DNA of 64,000 bases from Peptostreptococcus porci (GCF_009695815.1 NZ_VUNE01000003.1:1-64000); one strand, 5' to 3'; shown: positions 19,415 through 28,881, numbered from the stretch's first letter. Made by a program: numbers and translations. Notes: generated by a model from the letters alone, not told the origin.

Positions 19415-22400
19415 TTATTTATTTTTTTGTTTATTATATAATCCTTCTAATATGGCTTCTAACTCTGATACAATTTCATTACCCATTATTTCTTTTGTTT
19501 CGTATTTTGTTAGCGGATTTAGAAAGATAATATTCTTTGCCTGCTTTACTTTTTCTATTTTCAATCTCTTACATAGAGATTTGATATATGCGATATTTAA
19601 TAAAGTCTGTGTTTCCTTTGGAATATCAGAGAACCTATCCTCCAGTTCCTCCTGAACATCATACATATCTTCCTTTGAATCGATTGCAGCAATTTTTTTA
19701 TACATCTCCAATTTCACAATTTCATCTTCAATGTATGTTGAAGGAATATAGGCACTAACATTAAGGTCAATTTCAACATCGACTTTTTCCTCAATATCTT
19801 CTCCCTTGATTTTTGAAATTGCATCATTTAGCATTTTAACATATAGTTCATAACCAATAACAGCCATATGTCCATGCTGTTGCGATCCCAAAACATCTCC
19901 AGCCCCTCTGATTTCCAAATCTCTCATAGCAATCTTAAATCCTGATCCAAATTCAGTAAATTCTTTGATGGCTTTTAATCTTTTTTCTGAAACCTCACTC
20001 AAAACCTTATTTTTTTCGTACATCAAGTACGCATAACCCTGCCTTGTACTTCTACCTACTCTACCTCTCAACTGATATAATTGTGAAAGACCCATTTTAT
20101 CGGCATCATAAATAATCATTGTATTGGCATTCGCTATATCCATACCAGTTTCAATTATCGTAGTGCACACTAATACATCAAACTCCTTTGACAAGAATGA
20201 CAGTATTGTATTTTCAAGCTGATTTGATGACATTCTTCCATGGGCAACCCCAACCTTCGCATCAGGAACAAGCCTTCTTATTCTCGAAGCCAATTCCTCA
20301 ATTCCTTCAACTCTATTATATACAAAGAATACCTGCCCACCTCTTGCCAGTTCTCTATGAATTTCATCTTGGATAATACTGTCCTTCGCTTCTGTAACAT
20401 ATGTCATTACAGGGTATCTTTCCAACGGTGGCTCCTCCAAAATACTCATATCACGAATACCACTCAATGACATATGCAGTGTCCTTGGTATCGGAGTTGC
20501 AGACAAGGTCAACACATCGACATTCTCCTTTATCTTTTTGAGAGTTTCCTTGTGCCTAACACCAAATCTCTGTTCTTCATCAATAACGACCAAGCCTAGC
20601 TTTGGCATATCCAAATCCTTCGAAACTAATCTATGTGTGCCTATCAGAACATCTACAAGCCCCTTGTTGGCATCCTCAATTATATCTTTCTGTTGTTTTG
20701 GTGTTCTAAATCTACTCAAAACCTCAACTCTTATTGGATATTCTTCAAATCTTTCTGAAAATGTGTTAAAGTGCTGCTGTGCCAATATTGTAGTAGGAAC
20801 CAAAATTGCAACTTGCTTTCCATCCATGACGGCTTTAAATGCAGAACGTATGGCTATTTCAGTCTTTCCATAACCAACATCTCCACAAACCAATCTATCC
20901 ATAACTCTTGACGATTCCATATCCTTTTTGGTTTCCTTGATTGCTTTTAGCTGGTCATCAGTCTCCTGAAATGGAAATTTATCTTCAAATTCCTTTTGCC
21001 AAACTGTATCCTTGGAAAACTTGTATCCTTTACGATTTTCCCTTTTGGCATATAGTTCGACCAATTCCTTGGTCATATCATCAATTTGCTTTTTAACCTT
21101 TGTCTTCGCCTTTGTCCACTCATGGCTTCCAAGCTTATTGAGCTTAACTTTCTCGACATCACTACCGATATATTTCTGAATCTTGTCCATTTGGTCGATC
21201 GGCACATACAAATTGTCGCCACCTTGGTAAACAACCTTCAAATAATCTTTTTTGATGTTGTTTACGCTCAACTGTTCAATTCCAGTGTATTTACCAATAC
21301 CACTGTTTTCGTGTACAACATAGTCACCAATTTTTAACTCAAGGAATGATTCAATCTTTTTCGCATTTTCTTTTTTCTTTTTCTTCTTTGTTCCAGATTT
21401 ATTCACACCAATTATTTCTTTATCAGTGATAATCTGAAATTTTACATTCGTATACTGGAAGCCTTGACGAATATTAGAGCTGACAACAACAATTTGAGAT
21501 GTCTTAATTTCCATCTTCTTCGTACTTGAAAAGATAGCTTCAATTCCATTTTCATTAAGTATAGATGTGAGTTTTTTTGCTCTATCAGTGCTTCCAGTGG
21601 CAATAATCATCTTGTACCCAGAATGTCTCAGCCTTTTTAATTCCTCTACAAAGTAGTCAATTCTTCCACCATAGCTTGGCAATTCTCTGCTGTCTGTGTC
21701 GAATGAATACTTGATATTTAATCCGCTATTTTGCTTCGATAAAAGTGAATTAAATATCACCTTTCTTTCACCTGCATAATAGAATATATCATCAAGCGAG
21801 TACATCAGCTTTCCTTGAGATTTCACAGCCAAGCCTCTTTCTAGATTCAAGGTATAGTTTTCTCTGAACTCAGATAATATATTTTTAGTTCTTTCTCTAA
21901 ACCTATTGATATCATCAATAAAAATAATAGAATCATCAGTTAAATACTCAAAAATACTTTCATCTTGACCCTCATAAAGATAGTCTATGTAATTTTCCAC
22001 GCCGTCGAAGTATTCTTTATTCTCAATTTTTTCAGCATTTCTATATACGTCTGAATCAGTCAAATCAGTGAACTCTTTTCGCAGCTTTTCTACTGCTTCA
22101 GACACGTCTTCTGGATAAATAAAATCTCTTGAAGGCGTTATTTTTAGGGATTTCATCTTTTCTATGGATTTTTGAGAAAAAACATCAAACTGTCTAATAG
22201 AATCAATCTCATCATCAAAAAACTCCATTCTAATAGGAAAATCATAATTTAATGTGAAAACATCGAAAATTCCACCCCTCACGCTAAATTGTCCAAACCC
22301 CTCAACCTTTGAAACACGCTTATATCCTAAATATACCAATTTTTTCATCAATTCTTCTATATTTACAGATTGACCTTCTCTCAAACTGAATATATTATCA

Positions 22401-22813
22401 GTTAACATTTTCTTAGGTATATACTTTCTAGAAACTGCTTCAACATATGTTACTACAATGATTTTGTCACCATTCAACATACTCATATATGTTTTTAATT
22501 TTCTAGCATCTGCCTTTCTATCTCTGGCATCAAGACTATAAAAAAGAATATCATTCGACGATAAAAAATCAATCTTTCCCTTTAAATAAACGTTTAGCTC
22601 ATCGAAAATATTTTTTGCTTCATACTCTGTATTGGCAACATACAAAATCGGTTTATTTGTGTTTTTAAAGATGGAGTACACAAAATGAGATTTTGAAGCT
22701 GGAACTAGCCCATTGACTTGAACATTTCCCACATCATCCAATGATTCGATAAATTCCATGTATTTTTTGCTATTTTTTAAAGGATCAACCAAAACATCTT
22801 CCACTCTTATCAC
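19415..22813 (-). CDS. mfd: Transcription-repair coupling factor Mfd
   Basis: 1132 aa, near family length. UvrB-like N-terminal module, CarD-like RNA polymerase interaction domain (LKIGDYVVHENSGIGKYTG), SF2 helicase motor with Walker A GDVGYGKTEIA, DEEQRFGVRHKE (motif II), TLSATPIPRTLHM (III) and QLRGRVGRSTRQGYAYL (VI), and a C-terminal TRCF domain. It displaces stalled RNA polymerase and recruits UvrA. The start is a GTG; two GTG codons four codons apart are possible. It begins four bases after pth. Confidence 0.98.
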   Translation of the reverse strand: MIRVEDVLVDPLKNSKKYMEFIESLDDVGNVQVNGLVPASKSHFVYSIFKNTNKPILYVANTEYEAKNIFDELNVYLKGKIDFLSSNDILFYSLDARDRKADARKLKTYMSMLNGDKIIVVTYVEAVSRKYIPKKMLTDNIFSLREGQSVNIEELMKKLVYLGYKRVSKVEGFGQFSVRGGIFDVFTLNYDFPIRMEFFDDEIDSIRQFDVFSQKSIEKMKSLKITPSRDFIYPEDVSEAVEKLRKEFTDLTDSDVYRNAEKIENKEYFDGVENYIDYLYEGQDESIFEYLTDDSIIFIDDINRFRERTKNILSEFRENYTLNLERGLAVKSQGKLMYSLDDIFYYAGERKVIFNSLLSKQNSGLNIKYSFDTDSRELPSYGGRIDYFVEELKRLRHSGYKMIIATGSTDRAKKLTSILNENGIEAIFSSTKKMEIKTSQIVVVSSNIRQGFQYTNVKFQIITDKEIIGVNKSGTKKKKKKENAKKIESFLELKIGDYVVHENSGIGKYTGIEQLSVNNIKKDYLKVVYQGGDNLYVPIDQMDKIQKYIGSDVEKVKLNKLGSHEWTKAKTKVKKQIDDMTKELVELYAKRENRKGYKFSKDTVWQKEFEDKFPFQETDDQLKAIKETKKDMESSRVMDRLVCGDVGYGKTEIAIRSAFKAVMDGKQVAILVPTTILAQQHFNTFSERFEEYPIRVEVLSRFRTPKQQKDIIEDANKGLVDVLIGTHRLVSKDLDMPKLGLVVIDEEQRFGVRHKETLKKIKENVDVLTLSATPIPRTLHMSLSGIRDMSILEEPPLERYPVMTYVTEAKDSIIQDEIHRELARGGQVFFVYNRVEGIEELASRIRRLVPDAKVGVAHGRMSSNQLENTILSFLSKEFDVLVCTTIIETGMDIANANTMIIYDADKMGLSQLYQLRGRVGRSTRQGYAYLMYEKNKVLSEVSEKRLKAIKEFTEFGSGFKIAMRDLEIRGAGDVLGSQQHGHMAVIGYELYVKMLNDAISKIKGEDIEEKVDVEIDLNVSAYIPSTYIEDEIVKLEMYKKIAAIDSKEDMYDVQEELEDRFSDIPKETQTLLNIAYIKSLCKRLKIEKVKQAKNIIFLNPLTKYETKEIMGNEIVSELEAILEGLYNKQKNK

Positions 22814-22816
22814 ACC

Positions 22817-23377
22817 CTAACCATTGTAAATATTCATAGCCTTGTCTATATCAGAATTGATTATCTCATCAATCGTATCCGCAGCCTTTTCAATTACAGA
22901 ATCCATATCCATCTGTTTATCTTTAGGAACTCTAGACAAAACAAAATCTGCCAAATCCCTTCCTTCTTCTGGCTTTGAAACACCAATCCTTATCCTAGGA
23001 AAATCCTGTCTTCCCAAGCACTTAATTATTGATTTCATACCGTTATGAGATCCTGCACTCCCTTTTTTTCTTATTCTTAGTTTTCCAATATCCAAATCTA
23101 TATCATCATACAACACAATCACATTTTCAATATCGACCTTATAGAATTGGACAGCACTCAAAACAGCCTCTCCACTCAAATTCATATATGTTTGAGGTTT
23201 TATGAGAACAACCTTTTCAGCTCCGATTCTACCTTCACCGATCAATGATTTGTGTTTTATCTTTGTAACACTGATATTATGTCTTTTTGACAAAAAATCT
23301 ATAGCATCAAATCCAGCGTTATGCCTTGTATGTTCATACTTTTTACCCGAATTTCCAAGCCCTATAATTATATACAT
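22817..23377 (-). CDS. pth: Peptidyl-tRNA hydrolase
   Basis: 186 aa, standard. Motifs [18 protein letters not shown] (catalytic His), [15 protein letters not shown] (Asn), [20 protein letters not shown] (Asp) and HNGMKSII are all present. It recycles peptidyl-tRNAs dropped from ribosomes. SD AAGGA precedes the ATG. It leads the conserved pth-mfd-prsA order. Confidence 0.97.
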   Translation of the reverse strand: MYIIIGLGNSGKKYEHTRHNAGFDAIDFLSKRHNISVTKIKHKSLIGEGRIGAEKVVLIKPQTYMNLSGEAVLSAVQFYKVDIENVIVLYDDIDLDIGKLRIRKKGSAGSHNGMKSIIKCLGRQDFPRIRIGVSKPEEGRDLADFVLSRVPKDKQMDMDSVIEKAADTIDEIINSDIDKAMNIYNG

Positions 23378-23393
23378 ATTTTCTTAATCCTTC

Positions 23394-24008
23394 CTAAATC
23401 GAAATTATTACGATAGCTGCAATAGAAATAAACGGAGTGAATGAAATCATTCCATCTCCGCAATCATTTTTAACAAGTTTCGGAATACAATAAATAGCTG
23501 CAATTACAAAAGACAGGAAAAACACAATGACTGCTTCTTTAATGTCGAAAAAGCTACCGACAAGTATAAAATACAGCACATCACCCATCCCAATCGATTT
23601 TGAAGCCAAATATAGTATTGACGTAATCACAAAAAGAGTGGACATTCCACTAAAAATCGAAATAAAATACTCCACATCCGAAAATCTATTAAATATAATT
23701 ATCGCCATCTCTATTATTATAGCACTAATAATGTCTTCATCGTACACATTTTTTTCGAATGCATCAATTAATGTTATCAAGATTGCGAAAGGAATAAAAA
23801 ATACCAGCCTATATAAGGACAAAATATCATCCATGTAAACGACAGACGCAAAAACAGACATATTTAACAAAATAAACAAGCTTACCTTTTGATTTAACGT
23901 CAATGTATAGCCTCTAAGGCACATTTTTTTGTATATATAAATCACAAAAAGTATTGATGTTATCGAAAAATATTCCATACCCAATATGGTAGAAGTCGTA
24001 ATTTCCAT
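23394..24008 (-). CDS. Type IV prepilin peptidase (A24 family), short form
   Basis: 204 aa, almost entirely hydrophobic with about six to seven TM helices. The two catalytic Asp motifs are visible as TLIDAFEKNVYDE and GMGDVLYFIL (GxGD). The N-terminal methyltransferase domain with its cysteine motif is missing, as in short archaeal-type or TadV-like enzymes. It would cleave prepilins at the membrane. It is next to a PilT-like ATPase, but no prepilin, PilC or PilB gene is in the window. SD GAAGAGG precedes the ATG. Confidence 0.82.
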   Translation of the reverse strand: MEITTSTILGMEYFSITSILFVIYIYKKMCLRGYTLTLNQKVSLFILLNMSVFASVVYMDDILSLYRLVFFIPFAILITLIDAFEKNVYDEDIISAIIIEMAIIIFNRFSDVEYFISIFSGMSTLFVITSILYLASKSIGMGDVLYFILVGSFFDIKEAVIVFFLSFVIAAIYCIPKLVKNDCGDGMISFTPFISIAAIVIISI

Positions 24009-24024
24009 GCAATTAACACCTCTT

Positions 24025-25371
24025 CTACAATTGATGAATATTATATCTATTTTTAATCAGCTTATCATCAATACAATTTGACAAAACCGACTCCATTGAT
24101 ATTTTCTTTTCTTCATAGAGCTTGATTAAATAATTATCCATTGTCGTCATACCCTTTGATCCATTGGTCAAAATATAATTTGACAATTGGCTAAGTCGAC
24201 CCTCTCTTATCATATTAGAAGAGGATTTATCATTAAGCATTACCTCAAAAACCCCTATTCTACCAAGCCTTACATCTAATCTCGAGCTTTTCTTTCCATC
24301 TTCTATTTTTATTAGCTGTTGCGAAACGATTCCCTTTAAAACCAAAGAAAGTTGTGTTCTTGCAATTTCTTTTTCCCTCGAATCGTACAAGTCCATAATT
24401 CTCTCTATAGTTGCAACGACTCCCAATGTGTGAAGCGTACAAATACATAGATGACCTGTTTCAGCCGCTCGCATCGCAATATTCAGACTTTCTCTGTCTC
24501 TAATTTCTCCAATTACTATAACATCAGGATCTTGTCTTAATGAAGATTTAAGAGCCTGGCTAAAGCATGATGAATCCTCTCCTATCTCTCTTTGACTTAT
24601 GATTGATTTTTTATTAGAAAAAACAAACTCAATAGGATCTTCAATCATAATAATATGTTTTTTTAGTGTAAGATTTATCTGTTCAACCATGGCTGCCAGA
24701 GTCGTACTTTTCCCGGATCCTGTGGGTCCTGTTATCAAAACTAACCCACTTTTAAATTTGCACATTTTTTTTAATATAGGTGGAAGTTTCAGCTCGTCAA
24801 TTGATTTTATTCTACCATGAATTTTTCTTAATACTATGCCAAATCGTCCACATGTCAAAAACAGATTTCCCCTATATCTGTATTTTCCAAGTTCAAATGC
24901 AAAATCCAACTCATTCACCTTATCGATACTGTCAAAAATAGATTTCCTGCCAATTTTTTCAAAGAAATCCTTTATATCTTCTTTATCGACAAAACAATCT
25001 GTTTTTTCAATTTCTCCATGAATTCTACAATAAATAAATCCATTTTCTTTTATATGTATATCGGAAAAATCACAAATGCTTGAATTTGACGACTCTCTTA
25101 CCTCATATTGCTCCAAAGAATAATTATCAATAAATTCATCTCCCTCTAACATAGATAGTTCATGTCTTAATATAAAATCAGAAATTTTATTCACAATATC
25201 ACCGCTTTCGACAAAAATATTCGCCTGTATACTTTGATAAGTCAGGCTCAAAATATTATAGGCAAATTTGACGAGGTAATACCATGATATGAGCAATTTT
25301 CTTGAAATAGTTTCCAATAGAAACTGTAGCCACAAAAAAGAAAAATCGACTCCTGAGATATTACCTTTCAA
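24025..25371 (-). CDS. PilT/GspE-family secretion ATPase
   Basis: Up to 448 aa from a TTG start, which is uncertain because no clear SD supports it; GTG or ATG codons further in (for example the Met in LSMLEGDEF) are alternatives. The core is typical of PilT: Walker A GPTGSGKSTT, Asp box EDPIEFVF, Walker B DVIVIGEIRD, and His box GHLCICTLHT. PilT powers pilus retraction or twitching. The N-terminal part (before about residue 90) is hydrophobic and not conserved, perhaps non-coding. It pairs with the adjacent prepilin peptidase. Confidence 0.8.
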   Translation of the reverse strand: MKGNISGVDFSFLWLQFLLETISRKLLISWYYLVKFAYNILSLTYQSIQANIFVESGDIVNKISDFILRHELSMLEGDEFIDNYSLEQYEVRESSNSSICDFSDIHIKENGFIYCRIHGEIEKTDCFVDKEDIKDFFEKIGRKSIFDSIDKVNELDFAFELGKYRYRGNLFLTCGRFGIVLRKIHGRIKSIDELKLPPILKKMCKFKSGLVLITGPTGSGKSTTLAAMVEQINLTLKKHIIMIEDPIEFVFSNKKSIISQREIGEDSSCFSQALKSSLRQDPDVIVIGEIRDRESLNIAMRAAETGHLCICTLHTLGVVATIERIMDLYDSREKEIARTQLSLVLKGIVSQQLIKIEDGKKSSRLDVRLGRIGVFEVMLNDKSSSNMIREGRLSQLSNYILTNGSKGMTTMDNYLIKLYEEKKISMESVLSNCIDDKLIKNRYNIHQL

Positions 25372-25443
25372 AAATTAGAGGCAGTATCTAATGTTTTAAG
25401 TAACCACAAAGAGCCGATTTTGATATATAAAGTTTTCCTTGAA

Positions 25444-26004
25444 TTATCTTATTGGAGTCGGAGTATCCTCCAATTTATCCCATGTCAAATCCCCTTGCTC
25501 TATCGAAATTTTATCAATTATCGTCTGAACATTGGCATAAAAATTTGGATTATTTTTGTTTGTGATTACATCTTCAATAAGCTTTTTTGTATCAGCATCG
25601 ATACGCCCTTTCATACCATTTTTGAATATTTCTAATACATCCTCACTATTTTTTGCATATCTTAACCTTCTTCTAATTTCATCTCTACCGGTATCCTGTA
25701 AATATTTAATTCTCTCTTCGATTTTTTTATTAAAATTATCTACATAATCTTTGTATTCCGGTTTTTCAGGATTCTTTAATCTTAATTTTCCGTTTAATAT
25801 ATCGATTGACTCTCCTTTTATTACCACAGAATCCTTGTCGAAATCATATCTATAGTCTGTCCTGTTGTATTGACTTCCATTTCCAGAATATTCGGCTTTT
25901 ACAATATTAGATACTCCCATTCCACCAACTACAGTAGTCGCCATCATAAAAACCAAGGCATTTTTCTTTACTTTCCTCTTAAAATCTAAATTTTTGTTGT
26001 TCAT
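25444..26004 (-). CDS. Small secreted protein sharing a domain with the 16014 surface protein
   Basis: 186 aa. Signal peptide (FMMATTVVGGMGVSNIVKAE) is related to those of three other secreted proteins here. The C-terminal half aligns with the 16014-17900 protein: EVSNILRDRIDG there versus DVLEIFKNGMKG here, ending FSWDGI versus LTWDKL and a short Pro-rich tail (EDTPTPIR). No sortase motif or TM anchor, so it is probably released. An SD-like AAAGGGG precedes the ATG. Function unknown. Confidence 0.7.
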   Translation of the reverse strand: MNNKNLDFKRKVKKNALVFMMATTVVGGMGVSNIVKAEYSGNGSQYNRTDYRYDFDKDSVVIKGESIDILNGKLRLKNPEKPEYKDYVDNFNKKIEERIKYLQDTGRDEIRRRLRYAKNSEDVLEIFKNGMKGRIDADTKKLIEDVITNKNNPNFYANVQTIIDKISIEQGDLTWDKLEDTPTPIR

Positions 26005-26129
26005 TTTAAAAAACCCCTTTCTATTTTTTTACAGGTAATATTCTATACCGTCCAACAATAACATCTATATTATTTAATTATATTACTTTTTTTGTTTACG
26101 AAATTCAACAATTTGCTTTCAAAAACAGC

Positions 26130-26726
26130 CTATTTTATAAATATAACACCACCACTGTTGTTTTCCATTGTACGGAAGCCTTCTGCTTTGCTTTTTTCTA
26201 CCTTGATAATCTCATTTTTATCCATACTTTGAGGTCTATCTATAGATTCATTATTAATAAAATCGTTATCATTTTTAAAACTAACAGGTCCTCCAGATGG
26301 TTTTAAATATACTTCTCCCTGTTTATCATTTATACCACTATTCAAGAAACCATTTTCTCCATCACTATAGAAAGATTCGCCAACTATTTTTTCATCTCCA
26401 CCTTTTTTCATATAATTACCTTTTCCAGTCGGAGCTTCAAGTTTTTTTAATTTCCACACATTCACATTGGAATTTTTATTGCCATTTTCTATTTTAATGC
26501 CACCTTTTATTCCATATTGATCTATCTCTATGTTATCACCTTCGATTTTAAAAGAACCGCCATTATCTACCTTGCCCTCTATTTCAGTTGCTACAACACC
26601 GTTGTTTTCAGCTTTGGCATTGCTGCCCATCCCTACAGCACCAACGATAGCTGTGGCTAACATAATAGTCATAACGCTTCCCTTTAATATCCTCGAAATC
26701 TTATCATTCTTACTTAGTTTCTTCAT
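26130..26726 (-). CDS. Secreted protein, truncated relative of the repeat protein upstream
   Basis: 198 aa. Signal peptide (MTIMLATAIVGAVGMGSNAKAE) matches the neighbours. The C-terminal segment ESIDRPQSMDKNEIIKVEKS ... RTMEN aligns with ESLDKE...FKVEHS...ITMEN in the next protein (27182-28675). It lacks that protein's 22-aa repeats and C-terminal tail. SD GAGGGG lies 9 nt upstream of the ATG. No known family recognised. It lies downstream of a promoter that is near-identical to that of the 27182 gene. Confidence 0.68.
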   Translation of the reverse strand: MKKLSKNDKISRILKGSVMTIMLATAIVGAVGMGSNAKAENNGVVATEIEGKVDNGGSFKIEGDNIEIDQYGIKGGIKIENGNKNSNVNVWKLKKLEAPTGKGNYMKKGGDEKIVGESFYSDGENGFLNSGINDKQGEVYLKPSGGPVSFKNDNDFINNESIDRPQSMDKNEIIKVEKSKAEGFRTMENNSGGVIFIK

Positions 26727-26809
26727 TTCATTTAACCCCTCTTTCTATGACTTTTTTTGATATACCTTATTATCTTTTGCAATTACCCTTTTTGCTATTG
26801 ATATTTATC

Positions 26810-26854
26810 ATTATATAAAGCCTTTTTGAAAAAGTCCATACATTTTAGAAAGTC
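26810..26854 (-). promoter_or_regulatory. Promoter with direct GACTTT repeats for the 26130 gene
   Basis: Minus strand: GACTTT at 26849-26854 and again at 26831-26836 (18-nt pitch), then 15 nt and a -10 TATAAT (26810-26815) in ATATAATGATAAATAT. The same layout, spacing and flanking sequence occur upstream of the 27182 gene. The remaining 26855-26991 is AT-rich without recognisable genes. Confidence 0.6.
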
Positions 26855-26991
26855 TTACGCATTATTAATAAATACTTTATAATAAATTAATATTTATTAT
26901 TTTTATCTATGTTTTTTATACGTTTTTATTTATATTTTTTTCATTTTTCAGATGTTAAAAATGAAAGTTTTTGATATCTCAATAATAGTAA

Positions 26992-27038
26992 AACATCGAG
27001 GATTTCAAACCACCATTTGGAAGAATAACCTCGATGTT
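26992..27038 (-). terminator. Inverted repeat after the repeat-protein gene
   Basis: AACATCGAGG (26992-27001) pairs perfectly with CCTCGATGTT (27029-27038), a 10-bp stem with a 27-nt loop and a TTTTAC tail on the minus strand. It lies about 140 bp beyond the stop codon at 27182. The stretch 27039-27181 holds a GTGGG/CCCAC repeat (about 27091-27117) but no gene. Confidence 0.55.
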
Positions 27039-27181
27039 CTATCTATTTTATGTAAATGTAAGTATAATTTGTATTGTGAATTATTGATGTGTGGGAATTA
27101 TCAAATAGATTATACCCACTGTGGTATTTTCTTATTGTTTAGGATTGTCTGAATCTTTTATTAGTAAATTGCAACCTTTTA

Positions 27182-28675
27182 CTATCTAACTTTTGCAGAT
27201 AAATATAGCATAATACTTCCTAGAAACCCATTAATCCCAAATGAAGGTCTAGTGTGACTCATTCTTGGAAGGCATCTTCTTCCACTATTCATTGATAAAA
27301 ATATAATTCTTGGATTTTGTCTTCTGCATGGATCGCATATTCTTCTGCAGTGGTTTCTTTTTTCGTATATTGATCTATATTCATCAGAATCTCTTTCGAT
27401 AAGAGGTTTGATACTTTCTAAATCCCAACCACCTCTAGGATAGTTATTTTTTGTGGAGTTATTGTTTATTTCATTATTTCCTGAATTTCCACCTTCAATT
27501 CCCTCAAGTCCATTATTTTTTCCTCCAAGTCCTCTTTCTCCTGCCTGGTTTGTTTCTCCTTTTAATCCTGGTAATCTTCCAGTTATTCCTCCAAGTCCTT
27601 TTTCTCCTGCCTGGTTTGTTTCTCCCTTTAGTCCTGGTAATCCTCCAGTTATTCCTCCAAGTCCTCTTTCTCCTGCCTGGTTTGTTTCTCCCTTTAGTCC
27701 TGGTAATCCTCCAGTTATTCCTCCAAGTCCTCTTTCTCCTGGCTGGTTTGTTTCTCCTTTTAATCCTGGTAATCTTCCAGTTATTCCTCCAAGTCCTTTT
27801 TCTCCTGCCTGGTTTGTTTCTCCTTTTAATCCTGGTAATCTTCCAGTTATTCCTCCAAGTCCTCTTTCTCCTGGCTGGTTTGTTTCTCCTTTTAATCCTG
27901 GTAATCCTCCAGTTATTCCTCCAAGTCCTCTTTCTCCTGGCTGGTTTGTTTCTCCTTTTAGTCCTGGTAATCCTCCAGTTATTCCTCCAAGTCCTCTTTC
28001 TCCTGGCTGGTTTGTTTCTCCTTTTAGTCCTGGTAATCCTCCAGTTATTCCTCCTAATAGTGGGTTGTCTTCTATTATTCTTTCCACTATAGTTCTCTCA
28101 ATTCTTTCTACTATAGTTCTTACTCTTTCAGTTCTACTTCCGAATCTATTTATTTTTTCCCCTATGATATAGGATCTATCATTCTTTGTAAACAAATCTC
28201 TCTTTTCTTCTTTTATTGTTTCTTTAACTACATCATCCTTATTTTCCTTTTCGCTACCTGGCTTATTAGTTCTATTTTCCATTGTTATAAATGGTGAAGC
28301 TGGACTATGTTCAACCTTAAACTCATCATTTCTTGGTTCCTTATCTAGAGATTCTTTTTCTACAGTTTCTCTATTTATTTTTTCTCCACTTCCTAATTCT
28401 ACTCCAAAATTATTATTTCTAGTTCTTGAAGTATTACCATTTTGGCTTTCAGTACTTATCCCATAGTTACCATTACTTCCACTATCAGAAACTGTTGCTT
28501 TTCCATTACCAATAGTGATTTCAGTTCCCTTCAATGACAAATCCTCTCCACTATCTGCACTTACTAAAGTACTACTTAACCCAACAGCTCCTATAACTGT
28601 TGCAGCCATCATTATTGTTGTAGCTCTTCTCTTCAAGATGCTACTCACATTATCCCTCTTGCTTAATCTCTTCAT
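27182..28675 (-). CDS. Secreted surface protein with eight 22-aa Gly-rich repeats
   Basis: 497 aa. Signal peptide (RRATTIMMAATVIGAVGLSS, cleavage near VSAD). Residues about 40-140 include a module shared with the 26130 protein. Eight tandem copies of a Gly/Pro unit (LGGITGGLPGLKGETNQPGE, variants with Arg or Ala) follow, collagen-like in spirit but without strict G-x-y periodicity. After the repeats come a Cys-rich patch (CRRICDPCRRQ), then LPRMS, a hydrophobic stretch and AKVR, resembling a degenerate sortase tail. Function is unknown. The tail may be a real anchor or a decayed one. Confidence 0.75.
   Translation of the reverse strand: MKRLSKRDNVSSILKRRATTIMMAATVIGAVGLSSTLVSADSGEDLSLKGTEITIGNGKATVSDSGSNGNYGISTESQNGNTSRTRNNNFGVELGSGEKINRETVEKESLDKEPRNDEFKVEHSPASPFITMENRTNKPGSEKENKDDVVKETIKEEKRDLFTKNDRSYIIGEKINRFGSRTERVRTIVERIERTIVERIIEDNPLLGGITGGLPGLKGETNQPGERGLGGITGGLPGLKGETNQPGERGLGGITGGLPGLKGETNQPGERGLGGITGRLPGLKGETNQAGEKGLGGITGRLPGLKGETNQPGERGLGGITGGLPGLKGETNQAGERGLGGITGGLPGLKGETNQAGEKGLGGITGRLPGLKGETNQAGERGLGGKNNGLEGIEGGNSGNNEINNNSTKNNYPRGGWDLESIKPLIERDSDEYRSIYEKRNHCRRICDPCRRQNPRIIFLSMNSGRRCLPRMSHTRPSFGINGFLGSIMLYLSAKVR
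27522..28049. repeat. 66-bp in-frame tandem repeat, exactly eight copies
   Basis: The block begins at CCTCCAAGTCC (27522) and ends at CCAGTTATT (28049), 528 bp = 8 x 66. Copies differ mostly by a few bases (AGG/AGA-type Gly or Arg codons, Pro/Ala switch), so they are young. Copy number is expected to vary among strains. Confidence 0.93.
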
Positions 28676-28760
28676 TTTTTTAACCCCTCTTTTCTATACT
28701 GTTTTCTCGTATTCACTTTATTATATTTTGCAAATACCTTTATTTCTTTTGACATAAATC

Positions 28761-28805
28761 ATTATATAAGGGGTTTTTTAAAAAGTCTATAGGTTTTATA
28801 AAGTC
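28761..28805 (-). promoter_or_regulatory. Promoter with direct GACTTT repeats for the 27182 gene
   Basis: GACTTT at 28800-28805 and 28782-28787 (18-nt pitch), 15 nt, then -10 TATAAT (28761-28766), followed by an AAAGAGGGG SD region. It is near-identical in layout to the promoter of the 26130 gene. Confidence 0.6.
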
Positions 28806-28881
28806 TTTTGTATTTTTAATAAAACCTTTAAAATTCTTTAATATTGTTTTTAATAATATTTATCATTTTATTCTTTTTGAT

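Noticed and set aside
27522-28049. CRISPR array
   Set aside because: The 66-bp units have no spacer variation and are in frame in a coding gene.
27453-28172. Plus-strand open frames with Pro/Ser or Leu/Phe-rich repeats
   Set aside because: They are antisense shadows of the 66-bp repeats; the minus frame has signal peptide, SD and promoter.
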